Positions 10,218 to 24,610 of a DNA stretch of 64,000 nucleotides are shown in pieces. Source of the stretch: Zonotrichia leucophrys gambelii (lineage: Eukaryota; Chordata; Aves; Passeriformes; Passerellidae); NCBI RefSeq assembly GCF_028769735.1, contig NC_088200.1, positions 66,284,061-66,348,060 of the forward strand, in the 5' to 3' direction. Position 1 is the first letter of the stretch; every line of letters starts with the position of its first letter. Both the position numbers and the translations under genes were made by a program. The notes under the pieces were generated by a model. That model saw nothing but the letters and a program-made list of their open reading frames with translations, did not search any database and had not been told where the DNA came from.

Positions 10218-13200
10218 AGATTTGTCCTATGTAAGCAGTCCCCTTTTTGTGTCAATATAAACATTATTAATTGGCTGTAACTTTTCAAATTGTACATAAC
10301 AGTACACAAATCACTCTTTTTTACCAAGTTTTATTCTGTTTAAATCTAGGGGAGATCAAGCAGAAGAAAGAATGATCAATGAGAGAGGAAAGAAAATTAA
10401 AAAATCTTCCACCTTCCACAATTTCAACTGAAAAATCTGCATCTTAAAGTAACAAAGTGATGAATATCTAAATCAAATGTACATGACCTGAAAATAATTA
10501 TTTCATTAGAAAAATTTTCAAGAAACAAATTCTGAAGCAGAAGTTTCACTTACTGTGAAGATTTAACCATATAATGTTATTTACTGAGCTTACATATCTT
10601 ATAGGTTATTCTTCTACAAGATTTTCCAGCTGATTAAGACATAGTGAAATCTGCAACTTTTGGATGCATGAGTTTGACCTCACTTTTTTAATGTCTGCTC
10701 ATTTGTCAGTGGAACAGTTACAGAGGGTTCTTTTCTTAAGAGCAAGTAAGTATTATGTACAGTAGATAACACTCATACTCTTTTACTGTTTCTGAAGAGA
10801 GTTACAAATGTCAATATTATTAATTTACTAACAGCTCAGGCTGTTTTCCAAACAGAAGCACAGCGCATGATGAATCACTCTTTATCCACTTATAAGAAGG
10901 TAGCTTTTCTAGAGAAGACTCATATTGCTCATAGTGCATGAAATATTAATAAGGGCTGATCTGTAAACAGTTCTGTGTGTAAAATTGAGTGGAAAAAACA
11001 TTAAAAAGTTTTAAAAAGCTGAAAAAAATTACTGATACTTATAAGAAAAGATGAACTTATCAGAAGATGAAAAAGAAATCCTCTTCAAAGGCATGGGGAG
11101 AGATCTGGAAATGTAGGAAATCAGAATTACCAAAAGAGTGCTCAGTGTTTAAGGAGTACAATTTACACTGCACATTACATGGCACTACACACACAAGTTT
11201 ACACTATCTTGAGCAGTGAGGTATCTTTAAAATAAAAAGAAATTGGAAGAGCCTGACTGACCAGACTTCCCAGCCAAAAGATGTGTCACCTTCAGTCTTT
11301 CTCATACATCCTGACAGGAGACATTGTCCTGAAAACCTTTATGTCGATATCTGAAGATACTGTACATGTCTTTTAGATGGCTGGAGATGAGCAAGTTACC
11401 TATCAGAAAAAAATGAAGAAATTTGAAGAGTATTACAATATGGGAGAAAAAAAAACTTGAACAAGAACTCTATGGCTTTTGGGAGATGTTAGTTTTAACA
11501 TTAAAAAAAAATCAACAACCCAAACACAATTTTTTCATGCAAACATATAAAAAATAAATTGAAGAAGTCAGAAATACAGTTATGCAGTCCTTCTGAATCT
11601 CTAATGCGGCATCAGAGTTGAATCTCAGAGCCTGAAAAGGAAGATTTTGAGAATTCTGGGATGACAGAGCACAAGACCAATCTATGAGGCTCTGGAAATT
11701 GCCATAGTTAGAATAGTTGAAGAAAAGCAAAGACAATATTAAGGCAAGCTCATTTTTATGGTTTGTCTCTTGAAAACCCTAACTTCCAGGTTCTATCCTA
11801 GAATTCTTCTTTTTAAACACCTAAGACATGATCTGGTATCTGTCACAAAAGAAATTCTTTTGTATTTTACATAACAAATGAACCTTTCTAAGATGTATCT
11901 GAAAGAGCATGCTAGAGAGATATATTCTATATCTCTTTTTTTCCCCATTTGTGCTGGAGATCCCTAAAAGAACATGGAAATATTTATGCTAAAAGGCACA
12001 CAGATTTGGGTATACTGGGAGAATTAGGAATCCTTTGGAACTCAAGTTGCTGCATTTGGAAATGTTTGCCATGTAATTTCTTTTTTTTTCTTCCAGCCTG
12101 TACATACACTTAATTCAAGTTAAAGTGAACCCTGTTCACTCAGTTTAGAAAAAAGAAAATAATTTTCCTTTAGGATTTTTGCAAAAAGATTTTGATATCA
12201 TGTACTATAAGACTGTTGTGGCTTTTCAGTAATTCTGTTTAGGTTTCATTATATTTTCTACATACATTTACTAAATTTTCAAGTTCACTGGTTGTCTGAG
12301 AGAAAAAGAAATTTTGGCTAGCAGAATCTTACTATACAAATGTTTCTCATAACTTTTTTCTTTTTTTTTTATTATACTTTCAGATATGTTTTCAAAGTAT
12401 CTTATTTTGTGAATCAAACTACCTCTTCTTGTACGCTGAACCAATCTCATTCAAATTTTCGATACAGGCAAATTAGGGACAAGACTTAAGTGCAAAAAGT
12501 CATAGTATTGTGTCACTATCTGCAGCTAGTGATATCTGACTTGCCACTTATTCAGCTGAATATCTACTTATCATTTTATACTTGAGTCTTTATCTCCAGA
12601 ATATTTGGAAACTGCATTGATAAAAACTGGAGAAAAAAGAAAATGATTGATTGTGTGTCAAAATTTATCATTACAAATAATTTTTAAATAGCATTTCTTT
12701 AAAAATATTAAGTAGTGTCTTATTCTATCAGTTTTTATCAGGGTATAAAATGTCACAGCATATGTACTGTATTCGAGGTATTTTTCTTTAACTACAGTAC
12801 TTCTATTCACAATGTAGTTCCTTCCCCACTGTAATCCCTGTGTGCACATGATTTTTCCTCATACATATTTTGTTTGTTATTCTTTTGAGAACTCTCATAA
12901 TAATAAAATTCCGTATGAGAAATCTTGAATGTAGAAATCATTGTGTGTATGGGTGTTTGGTCACTACTTAGTGTAATTTTTGACCTCTATTTTTTTGATT
13001 TTATGTATGGAAATTCACAAAATCAGGTTATCATTTTTGCCATTAGACTTTCTCATTCTCATTTTTTCTAAAATAAATGTGATTCTGAATAAATTTTGCC
13101 TGCAGGCATGATATTTTTCACTTTTCTTTTAGATTTATTTAATCTTTGTTTTCCCCTCATTGTTCTGGTGAGTCAGATTTTAATATTTTAAAATGTTAGA

Positions 13201-16200
13201 TTTTCTTGTAGGAAGCAAGTATATTATAATAATTTTAAATGTCATTACAAAACATGAACATGTTCGGACCCTAATCAAGTGCTCTTATTTTCATTTTTAT
13301 GTGACACTGCTTCAAGTAAGGAGAGGAACAATGGCCTAAATAAATGTTTGTGCTCACTATGCTTTAGCAGCAGTAAGATGAAAGGATTTAGGGTGACATT
13401 ACCATTAGTGATGGTAATGTCAGAGACCAGCAAGAGAATTAAAAGTAACTCCTGTTCACAATTTATTTAGAAAGTGTTGTTCTGACTTGAGGACTCCTCA
13501 GTTCTGCGGACTTGTTTGCTGCATTGTTCTTTCCTACCATCCTATGCTGGCAGTGTTTATAGACACATGATTTTGAGAACTTTGAATGGCCGGTGAAGAA
13601 AGTCAGGGCTGAACTGAAGAATTTGGAGTGGAGGAAAGATATTTTTCAATCCAAGCTCTCATGAATCCAATTACATTTCTCTCAAAGAAAAAGAGAATAA
13701 TTTTAAGAATTCCTTCTTTACGAAGGTGGATTTTTTAATTATTCTGAAAACACATTATTTATAGTGAGAAAATTTTAACAAATGCAAGATCAGGAAGAAA
13801 AAAAAGTAAAAAATGGGAATGACCAGCCAAGTTTTGACATTTGTCAGAAACATGTTCAAGGAGAAGGATTTGCCTATGGGTTTAGACAGCTGGTCAGTGT
13901 ACAGGAGACCTATATTTATCTCTGTCCATACACACGGGAAGAGGACTGTAATCATCAGAGTAGCTGGTATTTAGGGCTGGATTACTTCATCTATTTTATT
14001 AATATTGTTCTATTCTGGATACTATTCCATTTTTAATATAGCACTTCAATATTTATTGGGCCTGAGAGTTGCACACAAGTGTCTTAGATCTTAGTTGACG
14101 TTCCTGGAAAAGAGAAAGGCTTTTCTTGTTTGGAGTTTTGTGCATTGGTTTTTTTGTTTTTTTTTTTTTTTTAGTCCATCATATTTTGAAATCAAATTCA
14201 ATGTCTTAAAAGAGAAGAAGCAGAAGCAACAGCAGGTCAAGCTACTTTGTCAATGTCACCGAAGCATGCTAATCCCAGTGAACAGCCTGTCGGAATGCAA
14301 ACACCTCCAAAGAGACTTTGGCTTAATGCAGTAGATTTGATACTAGAAGGTACTGGGCAAATCTCAAAAGGTAACATGGTTTGAGAGATACTTAACAGGA
14401 AACCCAAGATCATGCATACTGTCAAAAGCAGTACACAGAAAAAAGAGGGAATGCTACACAAGCTGAATGCTAGTCTGTTCCACCTGTTATTTCCATCCCA
14501 TGCCCCCAGTACTTAATTACTTCTAGTGAACAATTTAAATTCTGATTTGTTTTAAATTAGTAACTTGCTCTTATCTTGCCAGGGCAGAGAAACCTCTGTC
14601 TCAGTGAAACCACAAAGTGTGCAAGTATATGATTACTTTACACCATCTATTATGTTCAATTCCTTTCTAAATTATTAGAATATCCTCACTGATTCCTGAT
14701 CCTGGTCCTTTCTTCTATCTTTCCTATTAGGAGGTCAGCTATTATGAATGTATGGCTTAACTTTGTCCTGCTCCATGCAAGAATGTTCAGTCTAAATTCA
14801 ACACCAGCATAATTTCTTTTTTCTCCTCAACTCCTAATAAAGCCTCCAACGAGGCAGCAAGAGGTGAATAGCCAGTGTGGGTAGTCATTCACCAATTTAA
14901 AAATATCAGGTTTTTCCCTTATTTTCTCTTAGCTGTAGGAGGAGATTGTATCTTAGTAAGAAACATTCTCAGGTCAGCCAATAGATGGGGCTACAGATTC
15001 TAGGTTTTTAATGGCATTTTCAGCTTTGCCTTTATTTTGTTTCCCAAGGTTAATAAAAATTATGATCATTACTCCTCATTTCTATCAGATATATTTCCTT
15101 CTGGCTAGTAAGTATTAGTTCAAGCTAATATTAAGCATGTCAAGCAAAATATGTTTGTTTTGTCTAGCTTCTTTTTTTTTTTATAAGACATTCTTCATAT
15201 ATTTTTTGTATTCAATCTCCTTAACCAGATCTCCACCCTAGAATAAAACTGACTTCTGAAACCAGCCATAATATTATTCTTCAACTTGGTAAAATAATCT
15301 CTTTCTTCTATTAACTCTGTGAATCCCATACTACTTTTTGTCACTTTGTAATTATACCCCATCACACATCTAATACATAAGGAAAAATAACTTCCCCATC
15401 TGCTACTACAGTATTTTAAATAAATGTATCCTTATGTGCAAAAATTTTCAAACCTTCATTGATTTCTCCAGTCTGCAGTCTGCTTTTCCTTTATTTTAAG
15501 ATTGAATTTATGGAGCTCATGGTCCCTCTTTATGTCTTCAACATGATCATGAAATCTTTCACAGCCTTTCAATTTTAGCTAAATAAAATGCTGTCAAATG
15601 TAGCTTGTGGTATCAAAACACATCATTTGTGGTAAATAATTGTAAATGGTGTTCCTCTCTTAAAGGGATAGAATTATGTAATTAAATGTTGCATTATTTT
15701 CCTGTGCAAGGTAATTTTTATTTTCTGTTGGACACTTCATTTGCTGACTACTAATAGGAATTTATGTATCTGAAATTTTCAGTCTTGTAAGCCTATATGC
15801 TAGAGAGTTCTCTGAGTTAATAAGCTGAAAAAATCAAGTAACTAGAAAACTCTTTAAAGGCCAGATTTTTAAAATAAATAATACTAAGTTCTGGTCAAGG
15901 ACACTTAAACTTGTTTTTAACAGTTCCCTACACTTTTGGGTTCTTGGTAAAAGGCTTGAATTACTAATATTTTCTTCTCACAGTTGTTAGCTTTCCTGCA
16001 GATTGTTGGAGCACAATGTCTTTAATTTTACTGCTCTTTACAGCGATGAAATAATGGATTTGAAAAATAATTTATAGGAATTAAAAAGCATTATTTTAGG
16101 CACCTGCAGATATATATTTTGTACATAGGCCCCTACTTCTCACAAAAAATCTTTGAAATGGAATTACAAATAAGACTACTCAACTGAATATTAAATTCAA

Positions 16201-17669
16201 AAATACATGCTAAAGAAATGTTACCCAATCAGGTAACAGAAGAATACCAGCCAATTTTTTAAATCAAAAACAGGTTTCTGAAACAGTTGCAAAGAAATTC
16301 AATATGAGAAATCGTTTTGAGGATCAATTTATTTATGGACTTTAGTTGCAAAATGAACTTCCAGCTAATAATCCATCTCTATCTCTATTCATTTCTTTAT
16401 GACACACACAATACCACTAAAACCACTGTATTGGAGCTGGTGTTACAATTGGCCCAAAAAAAAATCAGACAAGCATTTAAGTAATTTACATGTCAGCTTC
16501 AAGGAAATATAAAAGGAATTATTTCATCTGTCAAGGAAATGTCTATGTTGCCAGTAAATACAAGATATGAGATTCACTGCATTTTCTTCAAAGAGTCCTT
16601 AATCATATTTTCTGCCCAAAGGAAGTTTCCATTTTTTGCCCCTGGTATGAGATTGATGGCTTATTTTCTTGCAGATTCTCAGAGAGGGAGGGCAGAAGCT
16701 TAAGCATTAAAAAAACTGGAAATTAATCTTTGCAATTGTGACCTACTGCCAGACTTTTTTTGTTTACCCTCACAAGCATATTATAGTGAACTTTTTCCTT
16801 CCCCTAAAATTCTGGTTGAAAATTGCTAAAGCGCTGCACTTCAGAAATTATAATTTAATTTCTGTCTTTTAGTAAATGCTCCTCAGACCTTTTTATATCC
16901 ATTTGGAACTACTTTAGGCATTAATTAGGGAAACTTCCATAAATTCTGTCTCTTCTGCAAGACCGGTAAGATTTCAACATACAAGTAGAAATAATAAAAT
17001 ATAAATAAACAGATCAAGCCCCTTGAGGATAAACAGAAGATTTTCCCTGAAGATACTTATCCACTGACTATATTAGGAAAGCTAAACACAGTACTGCTGA
17101 TTCATGCTGATATTTTTTGTGACAAAATAATTTGAAAATATGCATACAAGTCAGCAGGAAAACTCTTGGAAATAGTTTGGAGACATTTCTACACCTTTTC
17201 TCCATGAAATTGCATGCAGAAATTCCCTTTTATACAATATGAACTAAAATAACCTTAGAAGTGTGAAAGTACTAGAAATGCATGTGGTAATACAAAGGCA
17301 GGAAATCATATATTTTATGGTTCCCTTTGTGACTTTTCAGTTCAAACTTAACTTAGATAATTGTCAGAATATTCACTAAAGAAACACACTGTAAGAAAAG
17401 ACATTTTGCCCCCAAATTCAAAACTCTCAAATAGTTAATCCACTTTTGTTGGAAGAAGAGCCTAGAAAGAATTTACCACTACCCGAATTTTACACGGTAA
17501 CTCTGTCGGAGGAAAGGAGAAAAATTTGGGCAACTTAAAAATCATACCAGGTTTTGTAAAAATTACAAAGAGTAATGTTGAAATCACTCTAATGAATGCG
17601 CAGTAACTACCATCTTCATCTGAACAAACAGAACCGGTGAACTTCGACTGCACAACTGCTGAAGCTACT
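10218..17669. other. Unassigned AT-rich DNA (about 7.4 kb)
   Basis: No exon, RNA gene, LTR or CR1 is recognised. Open frames reach at most about 85 codons, are not conserved-looking and lack domains. Short homopolymer runs (for example T near 14150-14172 and 15171-15182) are the only simple repeats of note. The stretch could be intronic or intergenic; the sequence alone does not decide. Confidence 0.5.
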
Positions 17670-17885
17670 TGCCCAAAGAAAACCAAACCAAATCAAAACA
17701 AACCCCACAAACAAACCAACAAAACAAAAAACCAAAAATACACAAACAAAAAACCCAAAAACCAAACCAAACTCAAAACCAAACAAACGACAAAGCCACA
17801 AACAAACAAACAAAAAAAAAAACCAACCAACCAAAAAAAAAAAAAAACACCAAAACACCCCAACCAAACCAAAAAACAGAAAAAA
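17670..17885. repeat. A/C-only low-complexity tract
   Basis: Over roughly 215 bases the plus strand is almost entirely A and C, with CAAA, ACCA and CCAAA motifs and only isolated G or T. Complementary open frames of 83-134 codons (Lys/Asn/Gln/Pro-rich on one strand, Phe/Val/Leu/Cys-rich on the other) are translations of this simple sequence and are not genes. Confidence 0.9.
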
Positions 17886-20176
17886 GAAAAGTTGAAGACT
17901 GTGCTCAAACCACTTATTTCATCTCACATTCCAAAATATTTGATATTACATCAAAGTCATATTTTGGCAGTAGCTGCTGTTTTCAGCAAAACAGGCTCAC
18001 CTCATCTCTGCTGTAAAGATGATCCTTTGATCTGGCTGTAATGAAACTTCAAGGCTTTCCTCATCAAGAGAATTAGAACATATCTTATTCTTGATCCAGA
18101 TAAACACTATGAATTACTGAAACAATATATCACCTTAGATATTTTATTTCCTGGGAGACCAGTCCATCTGGATTGTTTCTCTGTTTTATCTGCAGTGTGT
18201 AAGGTGACTCGGAGAACAAATGTACTAAAATCAACATTTTTAGGTCCAAAAAAATTAGAATCTATCCAAGATGCTTTGAAGGCTTACACTTGCTGCTTTC
18301 TTTTTAGCAATTCAAAGACCTGAGAAACAGATTTTGAGACAAAAATGCTATGAAGAAAATTTTTTTTTCAAAATCATAAAATCTTCTAAAAATCAAACAT
18401 AAAAAAATAGACAGACGGGATCAGTTAATAGGTTTTTACTTCCACAATATATGACATGTTGAAAACGGTCACACTTGTGTAAAAAGCAAAGGCTACCTGA
18501 AAGGAGATCAAATCCTGGCAAGAAACAGGAATGTAATCCAGATAATTTCTGGATTTGTTTTTCTGCAAATTGTAATAACAACAATTAAAATAATTCCTGT
18601 AATTATTTTCCACTACGTGGACTAGGAAGAGTGGTGAGATACTTCTTGACTCTAATATAGAAAGTGTTTACTCTGAATATTTAAGAAATAGAAGTGCATC
18701 TATAAAAGACACTGTTCAAGACTGGGGAATAAATAAAATTCCTTCATAAAATAAAATCATCCTAAACAACCTTCATGATAGAACTTGTAATTGTGCCTGC
18801 TAGCTATTTTGTATTCCTGATGTAAAATTCACTTGGAAAGCTAAGTTCTACTCATTGTATGAAAATGCTCAGGATTGTGTGAGGGGCAAAATTACACACA
18901 ACTGCCTACTTCACTCATATGTAAAACCAATACTGAGTTTTCTGGGGATTCTAAATATTAAAAGACTACAACCCAGAAAAAAATAATCTAAATTATTTAC
19001 AAGAAGTGTTGCTATTCTTTCTCATATTTATGAACATTGATGGTTTGTGTAACTTATCTCTATAATGAGTTATGTAATGCACAAGAGAAATTCTTACATG
19101 ACTGCTTCATGATCCAGTGAAGCATTAAAAAGGATGCAGTACTTTAGATTTCCTGAAAGGTTTAGGCACAGTTTGATATATTTAGTGAAAAAATGCATTT
19201 TAAAGGTTAATTTGATTTATTTAAAATACACCTTTTAAATAAAAGGCATACCCTGTTATACAGAAAATTCACTTAAATGGTGCATCGACACATTTTAGTT
19301 CATTAGAAACAGGAACAGTGTAGTTAATGTGCCAAAATAATTCATAAAATATGTGAAATTACATCTAGTTTCTGTGCTTTATGAAGCTTATGCAATGGTG
19401 CCTTCATTTTCATCTAGCTGCAGCACAACAGAGCAGCAATCTGTACCATCAAAATCGAGCAAGCTAAATGGAGTAAGTGACAACTTCCCAAACCCTTTTC
19501 CAATAAAGTGTAACTGTATCTTCTGAAAGGATATTTGCAGATACATTTACCTTGCCTAACTCCTTTGTCCTCACTTTAAATCTCGATTTGTAGCATTTCC
19601 ATCATTTGGAGACCTCAGAAACAAAGTATTTAAAGTACATTGCTACAAAAATGTAAACTGGTACTTTAATACAATCATTGGTTTTCAGTTTTCCAAAATT
19701 AGTATTTTAAACCTTCTTCAATTTTGTTTCTTAAGGGTAATGAGTAAACCATTGTTATAAAGAAAAATTTAGATTCATATAGGTACAAGTAACATTTACC
19801 ACAGTTTGACATCCTCATAGTATACAATAAATATGATAATGTTCTCACATAATTTTCAGACTGTAAAGCTTTATTATTACTGTAATGCTTCTTAAAATTA
19901 TTTACCTCAAAAGGGATCACCTGTTTTTTTTGCAGATGGGAAGGTTTTTCCTTCTTCCTAAGCACCAAGATGGCACTATTGCTCAGGAGGTAATCTATGT
20001 CACCACAGAATGAATATCACAATCCTTTATCCTTCTTCAAAAGTGATTTCATCCATTACTTTTACCACAATAATCCATAGCAGAGCACTCTTCTACTGTT
20101 TTTGTCCTATTGTTTCTTTTCAAAACTTTACAACTACATGAAATTCTGTGTAGATGCAAAAGCTAACTACGTCAGT
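17886..20176. other. Unassigned AT-rich DNA
   Basis: No gene or mobile element recognised. Confidence 0.5.
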
Positions 20177-20244
20177 TATTTCAATAATTCCTATATATAT
20201 ATATAGGATCTATATATATATATAATTTCAATAATTCCTATATA
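20177..20244. repeat. AT palindrome flanked by a direct repeat
   Basis: A CTATATATATATATAG-type palindrome around GGATC is flanked by two copies of the string TTTCAATAATTCCTATATATA (roughly 20178-20198 and 20224-20244). The centre can form a self-complementary hairpin on either strand. Confidence 0.8.
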
Positions 20245-23200
20245 TACTCCTCCTCTGCACCTCAGTCATGTTTTTGAAGCTCTTATTCTTGTTTTCTTCT
20301 TAACATAGGTTTGAATTTTTTTTTAATTACATTTTTTCCCATTTATGTTTTTATTGAAGAGACTCTTTTATTACTGCTGTATGAAAAATCAGAAAAAATC
20401 TCCCAGGCTAAAAGATGAAATATTTAAGTATGTAAGTAAAGTAATAAGAGTTGTCTATTTTGGCAAAGAATAGAAGGAATTCAACTTTTTAACTTAATCT
20501 TTCAATACATTTAATTTTCAATGTTCTTGAGCTTCTATTTGATTGAAATCAGAATAATCAGCTTTTGAAATATTAAAGGAAAATAATTTTAGTCAACCAG
20601 ATAAATTTATGAAGTACAGATGACTATAAAATTATCTTGTAGTTTCTTGAAGAAAAAATGTGATGCGAAAACTCATTTTTCCCAAAGGGACTTTTTTCAC
20701 TACGCATTTTGTTGCCAGAAGAGATGACAAAAAGCTGACTCAGTGTCTCCAAATAGCATCAAAAGTGTGGTTAATGCCTAATAACTGTATGATTTTAAGA
20801 TTAGAAAGAGGTGATCCAAAATAATATGCATCTATAATTTCAATATTTGCATGGAAGGTACTCTTCATAATTAACAAAACAGGGTAACATATGGACTGCT
20901 GAATGTCTACCCCAACATCTCTGAACTGTTTAACACCCAGGGAGGATTACCATACCAGAGCCCTGAGAAAAGAGGAGATTAAAGTGGCTGATTCTGGGTG
21001 AATTTTCTGGAGAGAAGAGAGAGACCAGATAAATGCAGCTGTGGTTATAAACACCCAAACTACATCAACAATACAGAATGATAGCTTCTATTATAGGAGA
21101 CAAAATGTATCAGTTATGGACTCATAAACACTCTGAGTTAGTTTGGAAACCTTAAGAAAGACTGCAGTACTACTTTCTTCATAAATATAATTTATTTCAA
21201 GAATTTTACTACTTGATGTTTATTTCCTGTGAGAGTGAAAATTGCCTAATGAATGTGTTCATAGATATTACGTATCTAAGATCTTAACACAAACGCAGTG
21301 GATGAAAGAGAAGGGCACTGATAAGAAATAGGATGACAAACTACTGCTTTTAATTTCAGCCATATTGGTATATGCCTTTTCATTTTATTTCTAGGAGCAA
21401 AGTGTCCTACCATTGTCAACTTGGTCCCTTTCTCCAGTCTTTTCACACAGGGGGAAGCATCACTAAAAGCTAGCATTGAAAGCTGTGTCCATGTCAAGGA
21501 TAATGTCTGCCTGTTTTCTTCAAAGTTTGCCCATCACTGTTCATCCTGCACATCAGTTTTAGTTCAGATAACCATTTGGTCTCCATTTAAAGGAAATTTT
21601 GACTAGCTGGCAGGTAGTGACCTGCCACTAGCTAGCACATTTACAGTCCAGACACATATACATGGCACACATCTCTAAATCTTACCTTCTAAATTACACT
21701 GACCAATACCAGACTTGGTTTCCTCATAAATGATCATTGCTGTCATTGACCACGAACAGCTCTGCTCTTCTGCATGTTTTATAACTTCATTTTCTATTTT
21801 AGCTCTCTTTTTGTGAACAAGCTGCTGACAGTTGCCCAATTTCCTAAATGCTGTGGAAATACATTCCTCTGTGGGAGAGAAACATGCTAACAGCCTAAGC
21901 TGCATCACAAAAGATGAGAACCAAGTGAGATACATAGGCCTGACATTATTTACTTTCTATATTTTCTCTCAGGTCTAAAACATTTCAAAACAAAATTTCC
22001 CTAATTATATAATTAGGAAGTCAGGCACTGGCACCGGCTGTCAGAAGAAATGCACTAGTCATATCAGTGGACTCTAAACCCTGGCAAGACATTCCTATCG
22101 CTGCAGTATATTCCCTTCTACTTGAGTGACTATATTCACTTGCTCCAGGCTCTTCCCAGATCTCTTGAGAGTCCAATGTTCAATTTGTTGGATGAATATT
22201 TGAAAAGTGCTTCCCGCAGGAGGGAGAGGAAAACCACATTAAAAATTCCAGTAGAGAAAATGAGAAGGACAACACTAAGAAACAGAAACAAGACAAAAAT
22301 TAGTCTCAAACCAAGGTACTGATATGTCAGGTAAAGGAATGGAAACAAATCTCATTGAAATTCAAACTAAATTGATACAAAGAACTTTCACCATTACTGC
22401 TGGTTTACATTCTGCTTTCCTAAAAATATCATTATTCTGTCTCAGTTTCTAAAAATGTTCTGGTTCATGCAGTAGAGAGAAAAGAATACCTCAGCCAACC
22501 AAACCATCAGCTGGGAGAGGATGGGCACAATACACCTTGTCACTGCTCCATTTCAAACACAGGCCAACAGCAAATTTCTAAGCAACTTTAACAGGAAGTT
22601 AAACTTGATATCTAGTGAGAGCATCTAGTTTTGTATATTTGACAGTCTATTTTCTCAATCTGATACTGCCAGTGACAACACTGGAATCAAATTACTCATC
22701 CTGGCTGCCCCAAAAATACTGTCAAGTGATTTAGAACCAATTTCTCATTTGCACTGGACATACTGTGCAAAATTCCAGCCTTCAGACCGATATTTCTTAT
22801 TGTATGGTTTCTGCGGCTGATAAGATTACAGGTCTTTTAATCATTTCCAGAAACAAAAATTAACAACCTCACACTCTTCATGGCTGGTGGATTTACTACA
22901 GTAGAAGAAGCTAACAAGTTATGCCCAGACAGAAACCAGTAATTAGAGGGTCTTCCCCAGCAAAATTTCTGCTGAATCTCAAGCTCCAAGCTTATAAATC
23001 TGAAGATCTGTGAAACTGTCATATGAACCAACAGAAACTGTATCCAGATGAATTTTCCAAATCAGCAGAAATCTCCTCCTATTCATTGCTATTCCCAAGG
23101 GCCAGGTCTGAGAATCACTCTCTAGTTAAGAAAGATTGATGATATAACTTATTGTGCCATTATCCAGTCTTGGCAACATAGTCCCAAAATTTACCATTAA

Positions 23201-23555
23201 AAAAATTATTAAAATCTTTATTAATTTGAGGATCTTGGAAATTAAGTTTTCCATCCATTTCTTGACTATATGTATATATGTATATATATATATAAAAAAC
23301 TCCAGCTTTATGTCTTAATTGAGACTTATCAAGATGATTGAGTTCCACTTTGTCTACAGATAAAATGATGTATTGAACTTCTGTGTCATCAAATGCAGTC
23401 TTTGAAATTTTAATATGCATATGGGGACAATTTTGTTACCTTATTTGAGAAATCATATTGTTTCATTTTTCTTCCTTGTTTCTCCAAAGTCACTTCCAGT
23501 AAACCATTATTATGTGATTTCACACGTACAAAGACCTTTAAAAACACGGGTGATA
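20245..23555. other. Unassigned AT-rich DNA
   Basis: No gene recognised. It includes a short (TA)n stretch with TATG interruptions at about 23268-23294. Confidence 0.5.
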
Positions 23556-23561
23556 TTAATC
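23556..23561. repeat. Target-site duplication, left copy (TTAATC)
   Basis: Identical to the six bases after the LTR at 23945-23950. Confidence 0.85.
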
Positions 23562-23944
23562 TGTGACGATGTTCACAGGAGTTCTTGGATGAGGGAAGAG
23601 ACGAGGATTTGACTCCATGTTTCAGAAGGCTTGATTTATTATTTTATTATATATATTACATTAAAACTATACTCAAAGAAATGAAGAAAGGTTTCATCAG
23701 AAGGCTAGCTAAGAATAGAATAGGAAAAAATGATAACAAAGGTTTGTAGCTCGGCTCTCTGTCCAAGCCGCTGCGCTGTGATTGGCCACTAATTACAAAT
23801 ATCCAACATGGGCCAATCACAGATGCACCTGTTGCATCTGACAGCAGCAGATAATCAATGTTTACATTTTGTTCCTGAGGCCTCTCAGCTTCTCAGGAGG
23901 AAAAATCGTAAGGAAAGGATTTTTCATAAAATATGCCTGCGACA
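23562..23944 (-). mobile_element. Solo LTR with perfect 6-bp TSD
   Basis: A 383-bp block that begins TGTGACGATG and ends GCCTGCGACA, flanked on both sides by TTAATC. The plus strand has TTTATT at 23635-23640, which is AATAAA on the minus strand near the distal end. CCAAT-type boxes (GATTGGCC at about 23778 and CCAATCACAG at about 23812) lie in the U3-like half. The LTR therefore reads on the minus strand. It matches a short LTR type I recall as abundant in passerines. A perfect 6-bp duplication fits class II integration and a young or little-decayed insertion. No internal ERV sequence adjoins it. Confidence 0.88.
23635..23640 (-). promoter_or_regulatory. LTR polyadenylation signal AATAAA
   Basis: The minus strand reads AATAAA about 75 bases before the 3' terminus of the solo LTR, consistent with the R region. 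Confidence 0.6.
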
Positions 23945-23950
23945 TTAATC
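23945..23950. repeat. Target-site duplication, right copy (TTAATC)
   Basis: Exact match to 23556-23561. Confidence 0.85.
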
Positions 23951-24610
23951 CTTTTTGTTTCTCTTTCTGACACAATTTGAGGATTTGGTCTTTATTAGAT
24001 AAAGAGGGTAATTATATAAAAATCTGAAGTGTAAATTCGGAGATACATTTAAGGTTTGAATTCTGAGAATGGAAGTAAAAATAAAGGAAGGGAATGCTAC
24101 AGTTCACTGACAAAAAAGACGGTGAGAAGAAGGTCATGTGGTTGTTCTTTCCCCCAAAATTGTCAGTCTGTGAGTTGGAGCTTCATTAGATTCCTTGTAC
24201 TAAGTTTAGTGTTAGCTGTCCCCTTAGTGATGAGAGTAAAAACTGACAAATGAAAAAAATCATCATGTGAATTCTTAAAAAGTCTAGATGTTATATCTTT
24301 GCTGGTTTTTACCTTCTTCTTTCAAATACAGCATGAATCCATCATGAAATATGTCTGTCATTTGAAATAGTATCTATGAATTGCACAATTAGAAGTGGGA
24401 GAAGATGAAAGTTAAAAGATTTCTTCACCTACCTGACAGAATTTCAAATTTAACTGTTTAAAATGACAGCATATTTTTCTCAAATTTAGATCTTTTAAAT
24501 TAAATTTATTTATTTAGTATTCAGATAACAACAACCTTTTACAAGAAATTTAACAAATGTGCTATTTTCATTTCAGGAAAAAAAAATATAGCTGAAATAC
24601 AGACTACCAT
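23951..24610. other. Unassigned AT-rich DNA
   Basis: No gene or repeat recognised. Confidence 0.45.

Noticed and set aside
13782..14036. 84-codon open frame as a possible host exon
   Set aside because: It ends in a very hydrophobic, AT-driven stretch, matches no family I know, and has no convincing splice-site context.
17616..18041. Lys/Asn/Gln/Pro-rich 134-codon frame and its Phe/Val-rich complement
   Set aside because: Pure translation of an A/C-only simple-sequence tract.
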